NCBI GenBank assembly: GCA_937872315.1
Contig: CALMST010000207.1
Span: 1-53,029 of the forward strand
Source of the DNA: an uncultured Ignavibacteria bacterium
GTDB lineage: Bacteria > Bacteroidota > Ignavibacteria > Tepidaquicellales > Tepidaquicellaceae
Reading direction: 5' to 3'
Length of the DNA stretch: 53,029 nt
Both the position numbers and the translations under genes were made by a program. Positions 43,966 to 52,220 of this stretch are shown piece after piece; the first letter of the stretch is position 1, and every line of letters starts with the position of its first letter. Under the pieces are notes generated by a model that was not told the DNA's origin, ran no database searches, and saw nothing but the letters and a program-made list of their open reading frames with translations.

Positions 43966-44955
43966 ATGAACAGTTTCGGAAGATCATACAGGGTAAGCAT
44001 ATACGGTGAAAGCCACGGATTACAGATCGGAGTGGTCATTGACGGATGTCCTGCGGGAATTGCCATAAGTGAATCAGATCTTGAAGAGGACCTTTCACGA
44101 CGTAAATCGGGAGGTAAGGGAACAACTCCCCGAACAGAGCCTGATATTCCAAAGATTGTAAGCGGTGTATATAACGGTAAAACAACAGGCGCACCTCTTA
44201 CTGTCATTTTTGAAAATACAAATATCAAATCAGGAGATTATTCCAATCTTAAAGATCAGCCACGACCCGGCCATGCAGATCTTACAGGCAGGAAAAAGTT
44301 CGGAGGTCTTAATGACCCAAGAGGCGGCGGACATTTTTCAGGAAGACTAACTCTATGTCTTGTAGCAGCAGGTATAATTGCAAAAAAAATTATAGCGCCT
44401 TCGAAAGTAACAGCTTCTCTCACAGAAGCAGGAGGAAGTAAGGAAATTCAAAGAGCTGTTGATAAAGCGCTCGAAGAAAATGATTCTATAGGAGGTATCA
44501 TAGAATGCCGTTGTGAAAATATTCCGGCAGGGATAGGCGAACCGTTTTTTGATTCGGTAGAATCAGAAATATCTCATATTATATTTTCAGTACCGGCAAC
44601 CAAAGGGATAGAATTCGGTAGTGGGTTCGCATCAGCACGGATGAAAGGAAGTGAGCATAATGATCTCATTATCGATAATGAAGGACTTACAAAAACCAAT
44701 TATGCCGGAGGAATTAACGGCGGTTTATCAAACGGAAATGAAATTAATTTCCGGGTGGCAATAAAACCCGCATCGAGTATTAGCATACCGCAGGAGACAT
44801 ATAACTTTAAATCAGGTAAAGTCGAGACTCTTGAGATAAAGGGAAGGCATGATGCCTGCATAGCTTTGAGAGCTCCCGTTGTAATAGAGTGCGCTGCTGC
44901 CATAGCAATTGCCGATCTGATGCTTGAGGCACAGATCAGGAAGAAGGTCTTTTAG
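43966..44955 (+). CDS. aroC: Chorismate synthase
   Basis: A 329-residue FMN-dependent enzyme that converts EPSP to chorismate. Family signatures are GESHGLQIGVVIDGCPAG near the start, then RRKSGGKGTTPRTEPD, RPGHADLTGRKKFG, and the C-terminal GRHDACIALRAPVVIE. It lacks some of the loops of longer family members (about 350-360), but all the flavin-contact segments listed are present. It is the last gene of the operon. No strong terminator is evident in the 163 bases that follow. Confidence 0.97.
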   Translation: MNSFGRSYRVSIYGESHGLQIGVVIDGCPAGIAISESDLEEDLSRRKSGGKGTTPRTEPDIPKIVSGVYNGKTTGAPLTVIFENTNIKSGDYSNLKDQPRPGHADLTGRKKFGGLNDPRGGGHFSGRLTLCLVAAGIIAKKIIAPSKVTASLTEAGGSKEIQRAVDKALEENDSIGGIIECRCENIPAGIGEPFFDSVESEISHIIFSVPATKGIEFGSGFASARMKGSEHNDLIIDNEGLTKTNYAGGINGGLSNGNEINFRVAIKPASSISIPQETYNFKSGKVETLEIKGRHDACIALRAPVVIECAAAIAIADLMLEAQIRKKVF

Positions 44956-45118
44956 TTTATAATACTGAATGTAATTTTAAAAAATGTTCAGGACAAACCT
45001 GGTATAGGTCTTATTTTCATATCTCTTTTTTAACTTTTTCATATTTAGTATATTGCTTTTTTTGAAAATAAGTAAATCACCGTTCAATTAATGGTTTTTA
45101 AGAATCTCAGATTCAAAA

Positions 45119-46549
45119 TTGAATAAAAGACTATCAAAAATATTACCTCCGGTTTTTTCTATTCTGATCTTTACATCGGCATTTATATATTTTACCCTGA
45201 GATCATCTGATCAGGAAAATAGCATACAGCTGTCTCCTGAAAGAATATATTATTCAGACAAATTCAGGGATAATACATCTTATGAAAAAAATGATATTAC
45301 GGAAGCAGAAAATATCCTGAATGTCCGGTTAAATGTTAAAGCAGGAGTCTCCGAACCGAAAATAGTCTGCAGCCCGGCTGATGAGAATATTCTTGCTGTT
45401 GCCGCAAATAATTTTTCAGGAAAGGAAAATTCTGCGACTATTTTTTTATCAACAGATAAAGGTAAGAGCTGGGATGAGAAACAAATTCCGCTTTCGGATA
45501 AATTTGAAAGTTCAACTTATTCTGATCCGTATATAGAATTTGATCCAGACGGCAATATTGATTTTATCACTGTGCAAAGGGATCTTAGAAACAGAAGTAA
45601 GGAAGGTTTGTGTTTTTCGAAATCCTCTGATAACGGTGACAGCTGGATCACGAACAGCGAGTTTGTTGATTATAACGGAAAAGAGATCATTCATCTTGAT
45701 AAACCCAAACTTGTTAGTTCAAAAAATTCCAAAGATCAGGATCTTGTATTTATTACCTGGACTGAATTCAAGGGTTTAAACTCGCTGATTTTGTTTGCAG
45801 CAAGTACTGACGGGGGAGCAACTTTTTCTCAATCCGGAACAATTGATAATAACCGCGTAAAATTCAGCTCAATTGTTTCAAACAATAATAATGAATTGTT
45901 TGCTCTTTATCTGAAAAATGATAATGAGATAAATATAAAAAAGTCATTTGATAATGGAAGCAGCTGGAAAGAAATAGATTCAAGAATTTCTATCAATCCT
46001 GCAGGGACATTTTCAAACGGTCAGTATCTGATTAAGAATAATTCGGAAAAAGGTATCAGAATAAATTCAGAACCAAATGTAGTATTAAGCGGGAATTCTG
46101 ATCTTTCAGTTACATACACGTCCGGATCGGAAAAGAATGACCAGTCTGATATTTATTACTGTAAGTTTCTGAACAGTTCTTCTGAATTTACAAAGCCTGT
46201 AAAAGTTAATTCTGATAATACAAATTGTGATCAGTTCATGCCCGCAATATCTGAAGACAGGTCCGGAAACATTTTTATAGTATATCAGGATTCAAGGGAT
46301 GATGATTCCAATATATTAATCAGCACTTATTTGTCATACTCAACAGACGGCGGTAAAACTTTTTATGATAAAAAAATATCTTTAAAAAGTTTTGATCCCG
46401 GAAACATTTCAGTTCGGAATTATATAAGTGATCACAATTCATGTGTGTTTGCGGGAAATCAACTTGTAGCAGTTTGGACTGACGGAAGAAACAATAATTT
46501 TGATCTGTATGCGGGGATCATAAGTTATGATGATATAATTAAACATTAG
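45119..46549 (+). CDS. Exported or anchored Asp-box (sialidase-like propeller) protein
   Basis: A 476-residue protein with one N-terminal hydrophobic segment (about residues 8-28), acting as signal anchor or uncleaved signal. Five Asp-box motifs of the type S-x-D-x-G-x-(S/T)-(W/F) are visible: STDKGKSW, SSDNGDSW, STDGGATF, SFDNGSSW and STDGGKTF. This indicates a six-bladed sialidase-like propeller. The sialidase Arg triad is not recognised, so enzymatic activity should not be assumed. No T9SS sorting domain is present. The TTG start is required for the signal segment. Its stop overlaps the convergent rdgB gene by four bases. Confidence 0.85.
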   Translation: MNKRLSKILPPVFSILIFTSAFIYFTLRSSDQENSIQLSPERIYYSDKFRDNTSYEKNDITEAENILNVRLNVKAGVSEPKIVCSPADENILAVAANNFSGKENSATIFLSTDKGKSWDEKQIPLSDKFESSTYSDPYIEFDPDGNIDFITVQRDLRNRSKEGLCFSKSSDNGDSWITNSEFVDYNGKEIIHLDKPKLVSSKNSKDQDLVFITWTEFKGLNSLILFAASTDGGATFSQSGTIDNNRVKFSSIVSNNNNELFALYLKNDNEINIKKSFDNGSSWKEIDSRISINPAGTFSNGQYLIKNNSEKGIRINSEPNVVLSGNSDLSVTYTSGSEKNDQSDIYYCKFLNSSSEFTKPVKVNSDNTNCDQFMPAISEDRSGNIFIVYQDSRDDDSNILISTYLSYSTDGGKTFYDKKISLKSFDPGNISVRNYISDHNSCVFAGNQLVAVWTDGRNNNFDLYAGIISYDDIIKH

Positions 46550-47169
46550 TTATTCTTTTCAATAAACTCTCTGAAAGATCTCAGTGCAAGAGCTCTGTGT
46601 GAAATCAGATTTTTTTCCTCAGCAGAAAGTTCCGCAAATGTTCCGGACATGCCATCCGGTACAAATACAGGATCATATCCGAATCCGTTTGTACCTTTTT
46701 CATTTTCTATGATCTTTCCTTTGCAAATACCTTTGAAAAATTTGTATTCATCAATTCCTGTATAAAGACAAATGACAGATTCAAATCTTGCTTTCCTGTC
46801 TTCAGACCTTACACTTTTTAAATTTGATAAAAGTTTTTTGCAATTATCACTGTATGACGCATTTTCACCCGCATAACGCGCAGAGTAGATACCCGGTTCG
46901 CCGTTAAGAGCATCAACAAACAATCCGGTATCATCAGAAATTGCAGGGATATCAAGTAATCTGAATACATATTCAGCTTTTAAAAGGGCATTATCTTCGA
47001 GTGTTTTCCCGTCTTCCGCTATTTCAGCCGTAATTCCAAAATCATTAAGAGAATAAACCGAAATTGTTTTCAATGAAGAAAGGACAGATCTTATTTCCTT
47101 TAATTTATTTTTATTGTTAGTTGCCATTAAAATTTTTCCGGTATGAAGATAGTCTGATTTTTTCATCAT
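46546..47169 (-). CDS. rdgB: XTP/dITP diphosphatase (Ham1/RdgB)
   Basis: A 207-residue house-cleaning enzyme that hydrolyses ITP, dITP and XTP. Motifs are ATNNKNKLKEIRSVL near the start, VSDDTGLFVDALNGEPGIYSARYAG in the middle, and the C-terminal GFGYDPVF and SHRALALRSF. The frame is open upstream to 47241, but those 24 residues are low-complexity and derive from an AT-repeat leader. The ATG at 47167-47169 (followed by a second ATG) gives the usual family length. It is convergent with the Asp-box gene and overlaps its stop by four bases. Confidence 0.94.
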   Translation of the reverse strand: MMKKSDYLHTGKILMATNNKNKLKEIRSVLSSLKTISVYSLNDFGITAEIAEDGKTLEDNALLKAEYVFRLLDIPAISDDTGLFVDALNGEPGIYSARYAGENASYSDNCKKLLSNLKSVRSEDRKARFESVICLYTGIDEYKFFKGICKGKIIENEKGTNGFGYDPVFVPDGMSGTFAELSAEEKNLISHRALALRSFREFIEKNN

Positions 47170-47332
47170 AAAAGATTTTTTAAAATCTAATTTGAAATTA
47201 AAATTAAAATTTGTAATTTTCTGAATTATAAGCCGGAACACTAAAAGTTATACTTATGATCTGATATTCGCGATCAGTCCAAATAGATAAATATAAAATT
47301 AAATATCAATTTAAAAATTAAATTTAAATCAC

Positions 47333-48325
47333 ATGAATAAATTTTTTAAGTATTTTATTTACTTTTTTATTTCAATAATGGTAATAGCAGCTGCAGGGTA
47401 TTTCTATATAAAAATACAATTTCCCAAAGTCAGCGCTGCTCCGGATATGAAGATTGTACCTACTGCTGAAATGGTAAACAGGGGTAAATATCTTGCTTAT
47501 GGATTTGCATCATGCATAGATTGTCATTCTGATAATGATTACAATAAACTGAATGCTCCACTGGTAGAAGGTACAGAAGGTAAAGGCGGAAGGGATTACG
47601 GAGAAGGTGCAGGCTTTGTTCCTGCAGCCAATATTACTTCCGATATTCAGACGGGAATAGGAGGATGGACAGACGGAGAAATATTCAGAGCAATTACGAT
47701 GGGAGTTGATAAGAATGGTGAACCGCTGGGACCTATGATGCCTTATATGTTTTTCCGGAATATGGATGAAAATGATATTAAAGCAATTATTGCTTACATC
47801 AGAACATTGCCGGCAATAAACAACAAAGTCCCCAAACATGAGTTCAATTTTCCTGTAAATCTTATTTTCAGGACAATACCCACAAACCCCGATTTTAAAA
47901 AATTTCCTGATTCAACGGACATTGTTTCAATTGGTAATTATTATTCGATCGGTTGTAAAGCCTGTCATAGTCCAATGGAAAAAGGTGAATTTATACAGGA
48001 CAAACAATTTGCGGGAGGTCTTGAATTTCCTGCTCCAAAAGGCGGGATTGTGAGAAGCGCAAATATTTCCCCTGATGAAGAAACCGGTATAGGGAAATGG
48101 ACAAAGGATCAATTTATTCATAAATTCAGAACTTCGGCTTCTCCGGAAGTAACAGGTATTACGGTAAAAGAAGGAGAGTTTAACACCATTATGCCCTGGA
48201 CATATTACGGAAATGTTTGTACTGATGAAGATCTCGGCGCCGTGTATGATTATTTAATGTCTCAGAAACCGGTAAAAAACTATGTGCAGAAATTCACACC
48301 TCCGGATAAATATTCATCAAAATAA
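47333..48325 (+). CDS. Membrane-anchored di-haem cytochrome c
   Basis: A 330-residue protein with an N-terminal membrane anchor (about residues 5-28) and two class I cytochrome c domains. Haem-binding motifs are CIDCH (61-65) and CKACH (208-212). Probable axial Met ligands lie in GPMMPYMF (about 134-140) and TIMPW. The arrangement resembles cytochrome subunits of periplasmic alcohol or sugar dehydrogenases. No dehydrogenase is adjacent, so the electron donor is unknown. It is predicted to face the periplasm and pass electrons to a terminal oxidase or reductase. It ends convergently on the phosphoesterase gene with an unusual palindrome covering both stops. Confidence 0.93.
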   Translation: MNKFFKYFIYFFISIMVIAAAGYFYIKIQFPKVSAAPDMKIVPTAEMVNRGKYLAYGFASCIDCHSDNDYNKLNAPLVEGTEGKGGRDYGEGAGFVPAANITSDIQTGIGGWTDGEIFRAITMGVDKNGEPLGPMMPYMFFRNMDENDIKAIIAYIRTLPAINNKVPKHEFNFPVNLIFRTIPTNPDFKKFPDSTDIVSIGNYYSIGCKACHSPMEKGEFIQDKQFAGGLEFPAPKGGIVRSANISPDEETGIGKWTKDQFIHKFRTSASPEVTGITVKEGEFNTIMPWTYYGNVCTDEDLGAVYDYLMSQKPVKNYVQKFTPPDKYSSK

Positions 48326-48347
48326 TTTTATATTAATATAAAATTAT
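48322..48347. repeat. Perfect 26-bp AT-only palindrome spanning two convergent stop codons
   Basis: The 26 bases equal their own reverse complement and contain no G or C. The TAA of the cytochrome gene (48323-48325) and the complement of the phosphoesterase stop (48344-48346) lie symmetrically inside it. It could act as a bidirectional hairpin, but the stem would be weak. Confidence 0.95.
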
Positions 48348-49621
48348 ACTAAAGTGATCTTAGTGATCTCAGGCGGGCAGTTAAATCTTATCGGGAGAGC
48401 AACGCTTCCTATACCTCTTGAAATATACATTTGTGAATTTCCGGATCTGTAAAGTCCGCTGATGTATTTACTTACTGCTCCGGCAAATGAAATATTCAGA
48501 TCTCCGAAACTTGCTAAAACCACCTGTCCGCCGTGCGTATGACCGCTTAATATAAGTTCAGGTTTCTTCCCGGCCATTTCTTCGAAAAAATAAGGTTTGT
48601 GAAACAGCAGCAGTTTTGGAACTTCCTCATAGGTCAGTCCACTCTTTTCAATCTGGTCCCTTGCCTGATCCATTGTAGAATCATAATAATTCAAAAGAAT
48701 ATTATCTGAATTAGAACCGCTCTGCCTGGTGTCATCACATCCAATAATAGAAATATTCTTTCCGTTAATGTTTATCAGTTCTGAATTATTCCTCAGCATT
48801 TTTACCGGAGATTCATTCGAAATTACTTTAGCTACATATTCCGGATCAGAGAAATAGTCATGGTTGCCGAGGGTTCCATAAATACCTTTGTCAGCTTTCA
48901 GATTGCTGATAGCTTTGACCAGAGGATGAACTTCCAGTTTATTTGAATTTGTAAAATCGCCGGGTATAAAAATGAAATCTGATTTAAGATCATTGATCAC
49001 ATCTGTATATTCTCTCATCATGTTTTCTTTCATATAAGGACCGGAGTGAATATCACTGATAAGTGAAATAGTCGTGCCTGATAATTCTTCAGGCAGGTTA
49101 TCTATCTTTATCTCCTTGTTTACTATCTCAAAATCGTGACTGCTCAAAACTCCAAGCGTAGCACCCGTAAACGCATAACCGGAAACCAAAGCTGTTGTGC
49201 CTCTTATAAATTTTCTTCTCGAGTAATCAATCTTTTTTATTTCCGGTTTATTAAAAAACTTATTAACTGACTCAAATTTATTGAGTATCCAGTATGAAAA
49301 TGAGAAAGGAGCTTTAAGGATTTTTCCTATAAGAAGGAATAGACCAATAAAGATCACTGCACCCTGAAAAATATAAAAGGGAAGGAATACATAGGTATAA
49401 ATTGTCTCGGGAATATTTGCCGAACTGAATCCGTTTGCAATGATATATATAAACGGCAGATTGAAAATTAAGAAAGGATAAACCGCTAAATTCTTTAAAA
49501 ATTTTGAGTCGGGATATTTGGATCTTACAAAATTTTTGAAAGTCCTGTAGACAAGATATTGCAGTCCGAAAAATATACCAAATACTATTGTGAAAAAAAT
49601 TATTCTGTTCCAGATTGTCAT
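48344..49621 (-). CDS. Membrane metallophosphoesterase (calcineurin-like)
   Basis: A 425-residue protein. The N-terminal part has three hydrophobic segments (about residues 5-25, 43-65 and 75-105). A twin-arginine-like SRRKFIRGTTALVSGYAF follows near residue 135, and then the phosphoesterase domain. Metal-binding motifs are in order: SDIHSG, PGDFTN, GNHDYF and SGHTHGGQ. These supply the Asp, His and Asn ligands of a two-metal site. It resembles YkuE/YaeI-type enzymes, some of which act on lipid headgroups such as UDP-diacylglucosamine, but the substrate here is not known. It is convergent with the cytochrome gene. Confidence 0.92.
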   Translation of the reverse strand: MTIWNRIIFFTIVFGIFFGLQYLVYRTFKNFVRSKYPDSKFLKNLAVYPFLIFNLPFIYIIANGFSSANIPETIYTYVFLPFYIFQGAVIFIGLFLLIGKILKAPFSFSYWILNKFESVNKFFNKPEIKKIDYSRRKFIRGTTALVSGYAFTGATLGVLSSHDFEIVNKEIKIDNLPEELSGTTISLISDIHSGPYMKENMMREYTDVINDLKSDFIFIPGDFTNSNKLEVHPLVKAISNLKADKGIYGTLGNHDYFSDPEYVAKVISNESPVKMLRNNSELININGKNISIIGCDDTRQSGSNSDNILLNYYDSTMDQARDQIEKSGLTYEEVPKLLLFHKPYFFEEMAGKKPELILSGHTHGGQVVLASFGDLNISFAGAVSKYISGLYRSGNSQMYISRGIGSVALPIRFNCPPEITKITLV

Positions 49622-49723
49622 ATGATTCTGCTAACGAAAGTGAGGAGAAATTCGTTTCAAAATAATAATTAATAATCCGTTAATAAATGATTTTATTGCT
49701 GCGACTTAAGAAGTTATTAGGAC

Positions 49724-49754
49724 TTGATAAAAAAGTTAAGTATCCTTAATTTTG
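49724..49754 (+). promoter_or_regulatory. Bacteroidota-type promoter of the DtxR-like gene
   Basis: TTG at 49724-49726 and TAATTTTG at 49747-49754 are separated by 20 bases. They match the -33 TTTG / -7 TAnnTTTG promoter known from Bacteroides. Transcription would begin near 49760, about 25 bases before the TTG start at 49784. Confidence 0.65.
49736..49749. promoter_or_regulatory. Putative metalloregulator operator
   Basis: The inverted repeat TTAAG-TATC-CTTAA lies between the -33 and -7 elements and overlaps the latter. It is followed by a second inverted repeat, TTTGC/GCAAA (49751-49766). Its position over the promoter of a DtxR-family gene suggests autoregulation. The arms only loosely resemble known DtxR/MntR sites. 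Confidence 0.45.
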
Positions 49755-49783
49755 CGATGTTGCAAACTTAAAAATATAATTAA

Positions 49784-50440
49784 TTGAACAAAAGTTTAGA
49801 AGATTATCTTAAGAATATCTATTCGATCCGTAATTCTGACGGAAAAGTTACTACAAGCATTCTTGCAGAAAGACTTAAGATCTCACCTGCAGCCGTAAGT
49901 GATATGATCTCCAAATTATCAAAGTCAGGCTATATTAAAAATATACCGTATAAAGGATTCGAACTCACGAAAAAAGGTTCGGCTATAGCAATAAATTTAG
50001 TAAGGAAGCACAGGATATGGGAGGTTTTTCTTGTAGAACAGCTTAATTATACATGGGAAAATGTACATAATGAAGCGGAAAATCTTGAACATGCATCTTC
50101 AGATGAATTGATATCCAAACTCGAGAAATTTCTGGAATATCCTAAATTCGACCCTCACGGTCATCCGATCCCTGATAATGAAGGCAGGATGCAGGAAGTA
50201 AAGACAATCCCGGCATCAAATCTGAAAACCGGGGATTCTGCGGTCATCAAACAGGTTTCCGATGAAAGTTCAGAAGTCCTTGTATATTTATCAAAAGTCG
50301 GGCTGAAGCTTAATGATGAAATAAAGGTAATAGATAAGATCAATTTTGATAATTCAATTCAGATCCATTTCAGATCAGGTAATATATTTCTAAGTGAAAA
50401 GCTTGCTGATAATATCTTTGTAATTAAAAATAAGTTGTGA
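49784..50440 (+). CDS. DtxR/MntR-family metal-dependent repressor
   Basis: A 218-residue regulator with three regions. A winged helix covers about residues 5-60 (SILAERLKISPAAVSDMISKLSKSGYI is the HTH). The metal-binding/dimerisation domain covers about 65-135, with candidate ligands His76, Glu80, Glu97, Glu99 and His103, and the family run DPHGHPIP. A C-terminal SH3-like/FeoA domain covers about 140-217. It would sense Mn(II) or Fe(II). The TTG start is required because no ATG precedes the conserved N-terminus. Its stop codon overlaps the GTG start of the Nramp gene (GTGA), tightly coupling repressor and transporter. Confidence 0.93.
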   Translation: MNKSLEDYLKNIYSIRNSDGKVTTSILAERLKISPAAVSDMISKLSKSGYIKNIPYKGFELTKKGSAIAINLVRKHRIWEVFLVEQLNYTWENVHNEAENLEHASSDELISKLEKFLEYPKFDPHGHPIPDNEGRMQEVKTIPASNLKTGDSAVIKQVSDESSEVLVYLSKVGLKLNDEIKVIDKINFDNSIQIHFRSGNIFLSEKLADNIFVIKNKL

Positions 50441-51825
50441 AGATGAATGAGCCTGTTTTGAAGATGGAGGAGTTAACTCCCGAAAAGGAAACAAGTGATC
50501 TTAACGGATGGAAGAAACAGGTTACTTCTTATTCACTTCCGGAGGTATATAATACTATAAATGTACCTTTTAATGGTTCATTCTGGAAAAAATTACTTGC
50601 TTTCACAGGACCGGGTTTAATGGTTGCCGTTGGTTATATGGATCCCGGTAACTGGGCGACTGATATTGCCGGCGGAGCAAGATTCGGATACACACTCATA
50701 AGTGTAATATTAATTTCCAATATCTTTGCAATTTTTTTGCAGCATCTTTCACTGAAACTCGGAATTGTAACCGGGCGGGATCTTGCTCAGGCCTGCAGGG
50801 ATAATTATTCAAAACCGGCAGCTTTTACTTTATGGGTACTGTGTGAAATTGCAATTGCTGCCTGCGATCTGGCGGAAGTGATAGGAACAGCGATTGCCTT
50901 AAATTTGCTTTTTGGTATCCCATTGATCGTAGGAGTAACTATCACTGTAATTGATGTACTTGTAATTCTTATGTTTCAATATAAAGGATTCAGATATTTA
51001 GAAAGCATTGTAGCCGGATTAATGGCTGTAATCCTTTCGTGTTTTGTTTATGAGATAATTGTGTCCAGCCCTGATGTAATGCCAATATTGTCAGGACTGC
51101 TGCCGGCAGCTCAGATAATTTATAATCCTGATATGCTATATATAGCAATCGGAATTCTCGGCGCTACTGTAATGCCGCATAATCTGTATCTGCACTCAAG
51201 CATTGTTCAGACCAGAAAATATGAGAGAAATAAAACCGGAAAAAAAATGGCGGTTAAATTTGCCACAATAGATTCAACGGTATCATTGTTTCTTGCTTTT
51301 TTTATTAATGCCGCTATTTTAATAGTTGCAGCTTCGACATTCCACTCAACCGGATATCAGGACGTAGCCGATATAGCAGATGCCTATCAGCTTCTGACAC
51401 CGTTGCTTGGAGCAGGAATGGCAAGTACGGTTTTTGCAATTGCTTTACTTGCATCGGGACAGAATTCCACTCTCACAGGCACACTCGCCGGGCAGATCGT
51501 CATGGAAGGATTTTTAAACATTAGGTTGAAGCCATGGCTGAGGAGACTGATCACAAGATTAATTGCAATAATACCTGCTTTCATTGTCACTCTGCTATTC
51601 GGTGAAAAAGGAACAACAAGCCTTCTGATTTTGAGTCAGGTAATTTTATCTATGCAGCTCAGCTTTGCCGTTGTACCTCTGATCCATTTTACAAGTGATA
51701 AAATTAAGATGGGTGAGTTTGTAAATAAACCGTGGCTGAAAATTACAGTTTATATGATTTCTTTTATTATAATAATCTTAAATGTCTATCTGTTAATTGA
51801 AACATTCAGTGAATGGTTATCCTGA
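50437..51825 (+). CDS. mntH: Nramp divalent metal transporter
   Basis: A 462-residue membrane protein of the Nramp family, a proton-coupled importer of Mn(II) and Fe(II). The metal-site motifs are both present: DPGNWATD in helix 1 (69-76) and MPHNLYLHS in helix 6. About 11-12 hydrophobic segments follow a soluble N-terminal tail of about 50 residues, which is longer than usual. The start can be GTG at 50437 (overlapping the regulator stop) or ATG at 50443; the difference is two residues. Coupling to the DtxR-like gene supports manganese or iron as the substrate. Confidence 0.94.
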   Translation: MKMNEPVLKMEELTPEKETSDLNGWKKQVTSYSLPEVYNTINVPFNGSFWKKLLAFTGPGLMVAVGYMDPGNWATDIAGGARFGYTLISVILISNIFAIFLQHLSLKLGIVTGRDLAQACRDNYSKPAAFTLWVLCEIAIAACDLAEVIGTAIALNLLFGIPLIVGVTITVIDVLVILMFQYKGFRYLESIVAGLMAVILSCFVYEIIVSSPDVMPILSGLLPAAQIIYNPDMLYIAIGILGATVMPHNLYLHSSIVQTRKYERNKTGKKMAVKFATIDSTVSLFLAFFINAAILIVAASTFHSTGYQDVADIADAYQLLTPLLGAGMASTVFAIALLASGQNSTLTGTLAGQIVMEGFLNIRLKPWLRRLITRLIAIIPAFIVTLLFGEKGTTSLLILSQVILSMQLSFAVVPLIHFTSDKIKMGEFVNKPWLKITVYMISFIIIILNVYLLIETFSEWLS

Positions 51826-52220
51826 TAAAATATTTTTGTTTGTAAATCTTTAAAAATTTTTTAATCCTGGAAGATCTGAACCCTTTTCTGACCGGATTTT
51901 GGATTTAAATAAGCGGTCACTTTTGGATCCTCCGGTATTAAAAAAAAAGATCAGTTGCATTAATTAACAGACGACCGGATATAATATGATCTGATATTTA
52001 CATAAATATAATAAGGAAGGGATTATCTCCTTAGATCCGGACACGAGATACTGTTCCTTTCAAACCATGTGAGAATTGATCTTAAGCGATTGGATCAGGT
52101 AATGCAGTATAAAGGGCAAAGATAAATTTCGAAAATATATTTTTTTGTATTTCAGGTCAGGAAATTTATATTAAAAAAAACCGGCGGGAAATTTATTTGT
52201 AAAATTTCAGTAAAAAAAAT
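51826..52220. other. Non-coding regulatory-looking region between metal genes
   Basis: No gene is seen in these 395 bases. They contain the inverted repeat TAAGGA/TCCTTA (52012-52017 and 52028-52033), TGACCG/CGGTCA (51889-51894 and 51914-51919), two copies of GACCGGAT (51890-51897 and 51973-51980) and two of GGAAATTTA (52160-52168 and 52187-52195). The last pair lies shortly before the lipoprotein gene. Its length and repeats suggest that the metal-binding lipoprotein gene has its own regulated promoter. Confidence 0.5.

Noticed and set aside
47255-51998. 14-base sequence shared by 47255-47268 and 51985-51998
   Set aside because: Both lie near redox or metal genes, but in 53 kb of AT-rich DNA several shared 14-mers are expected by chance.
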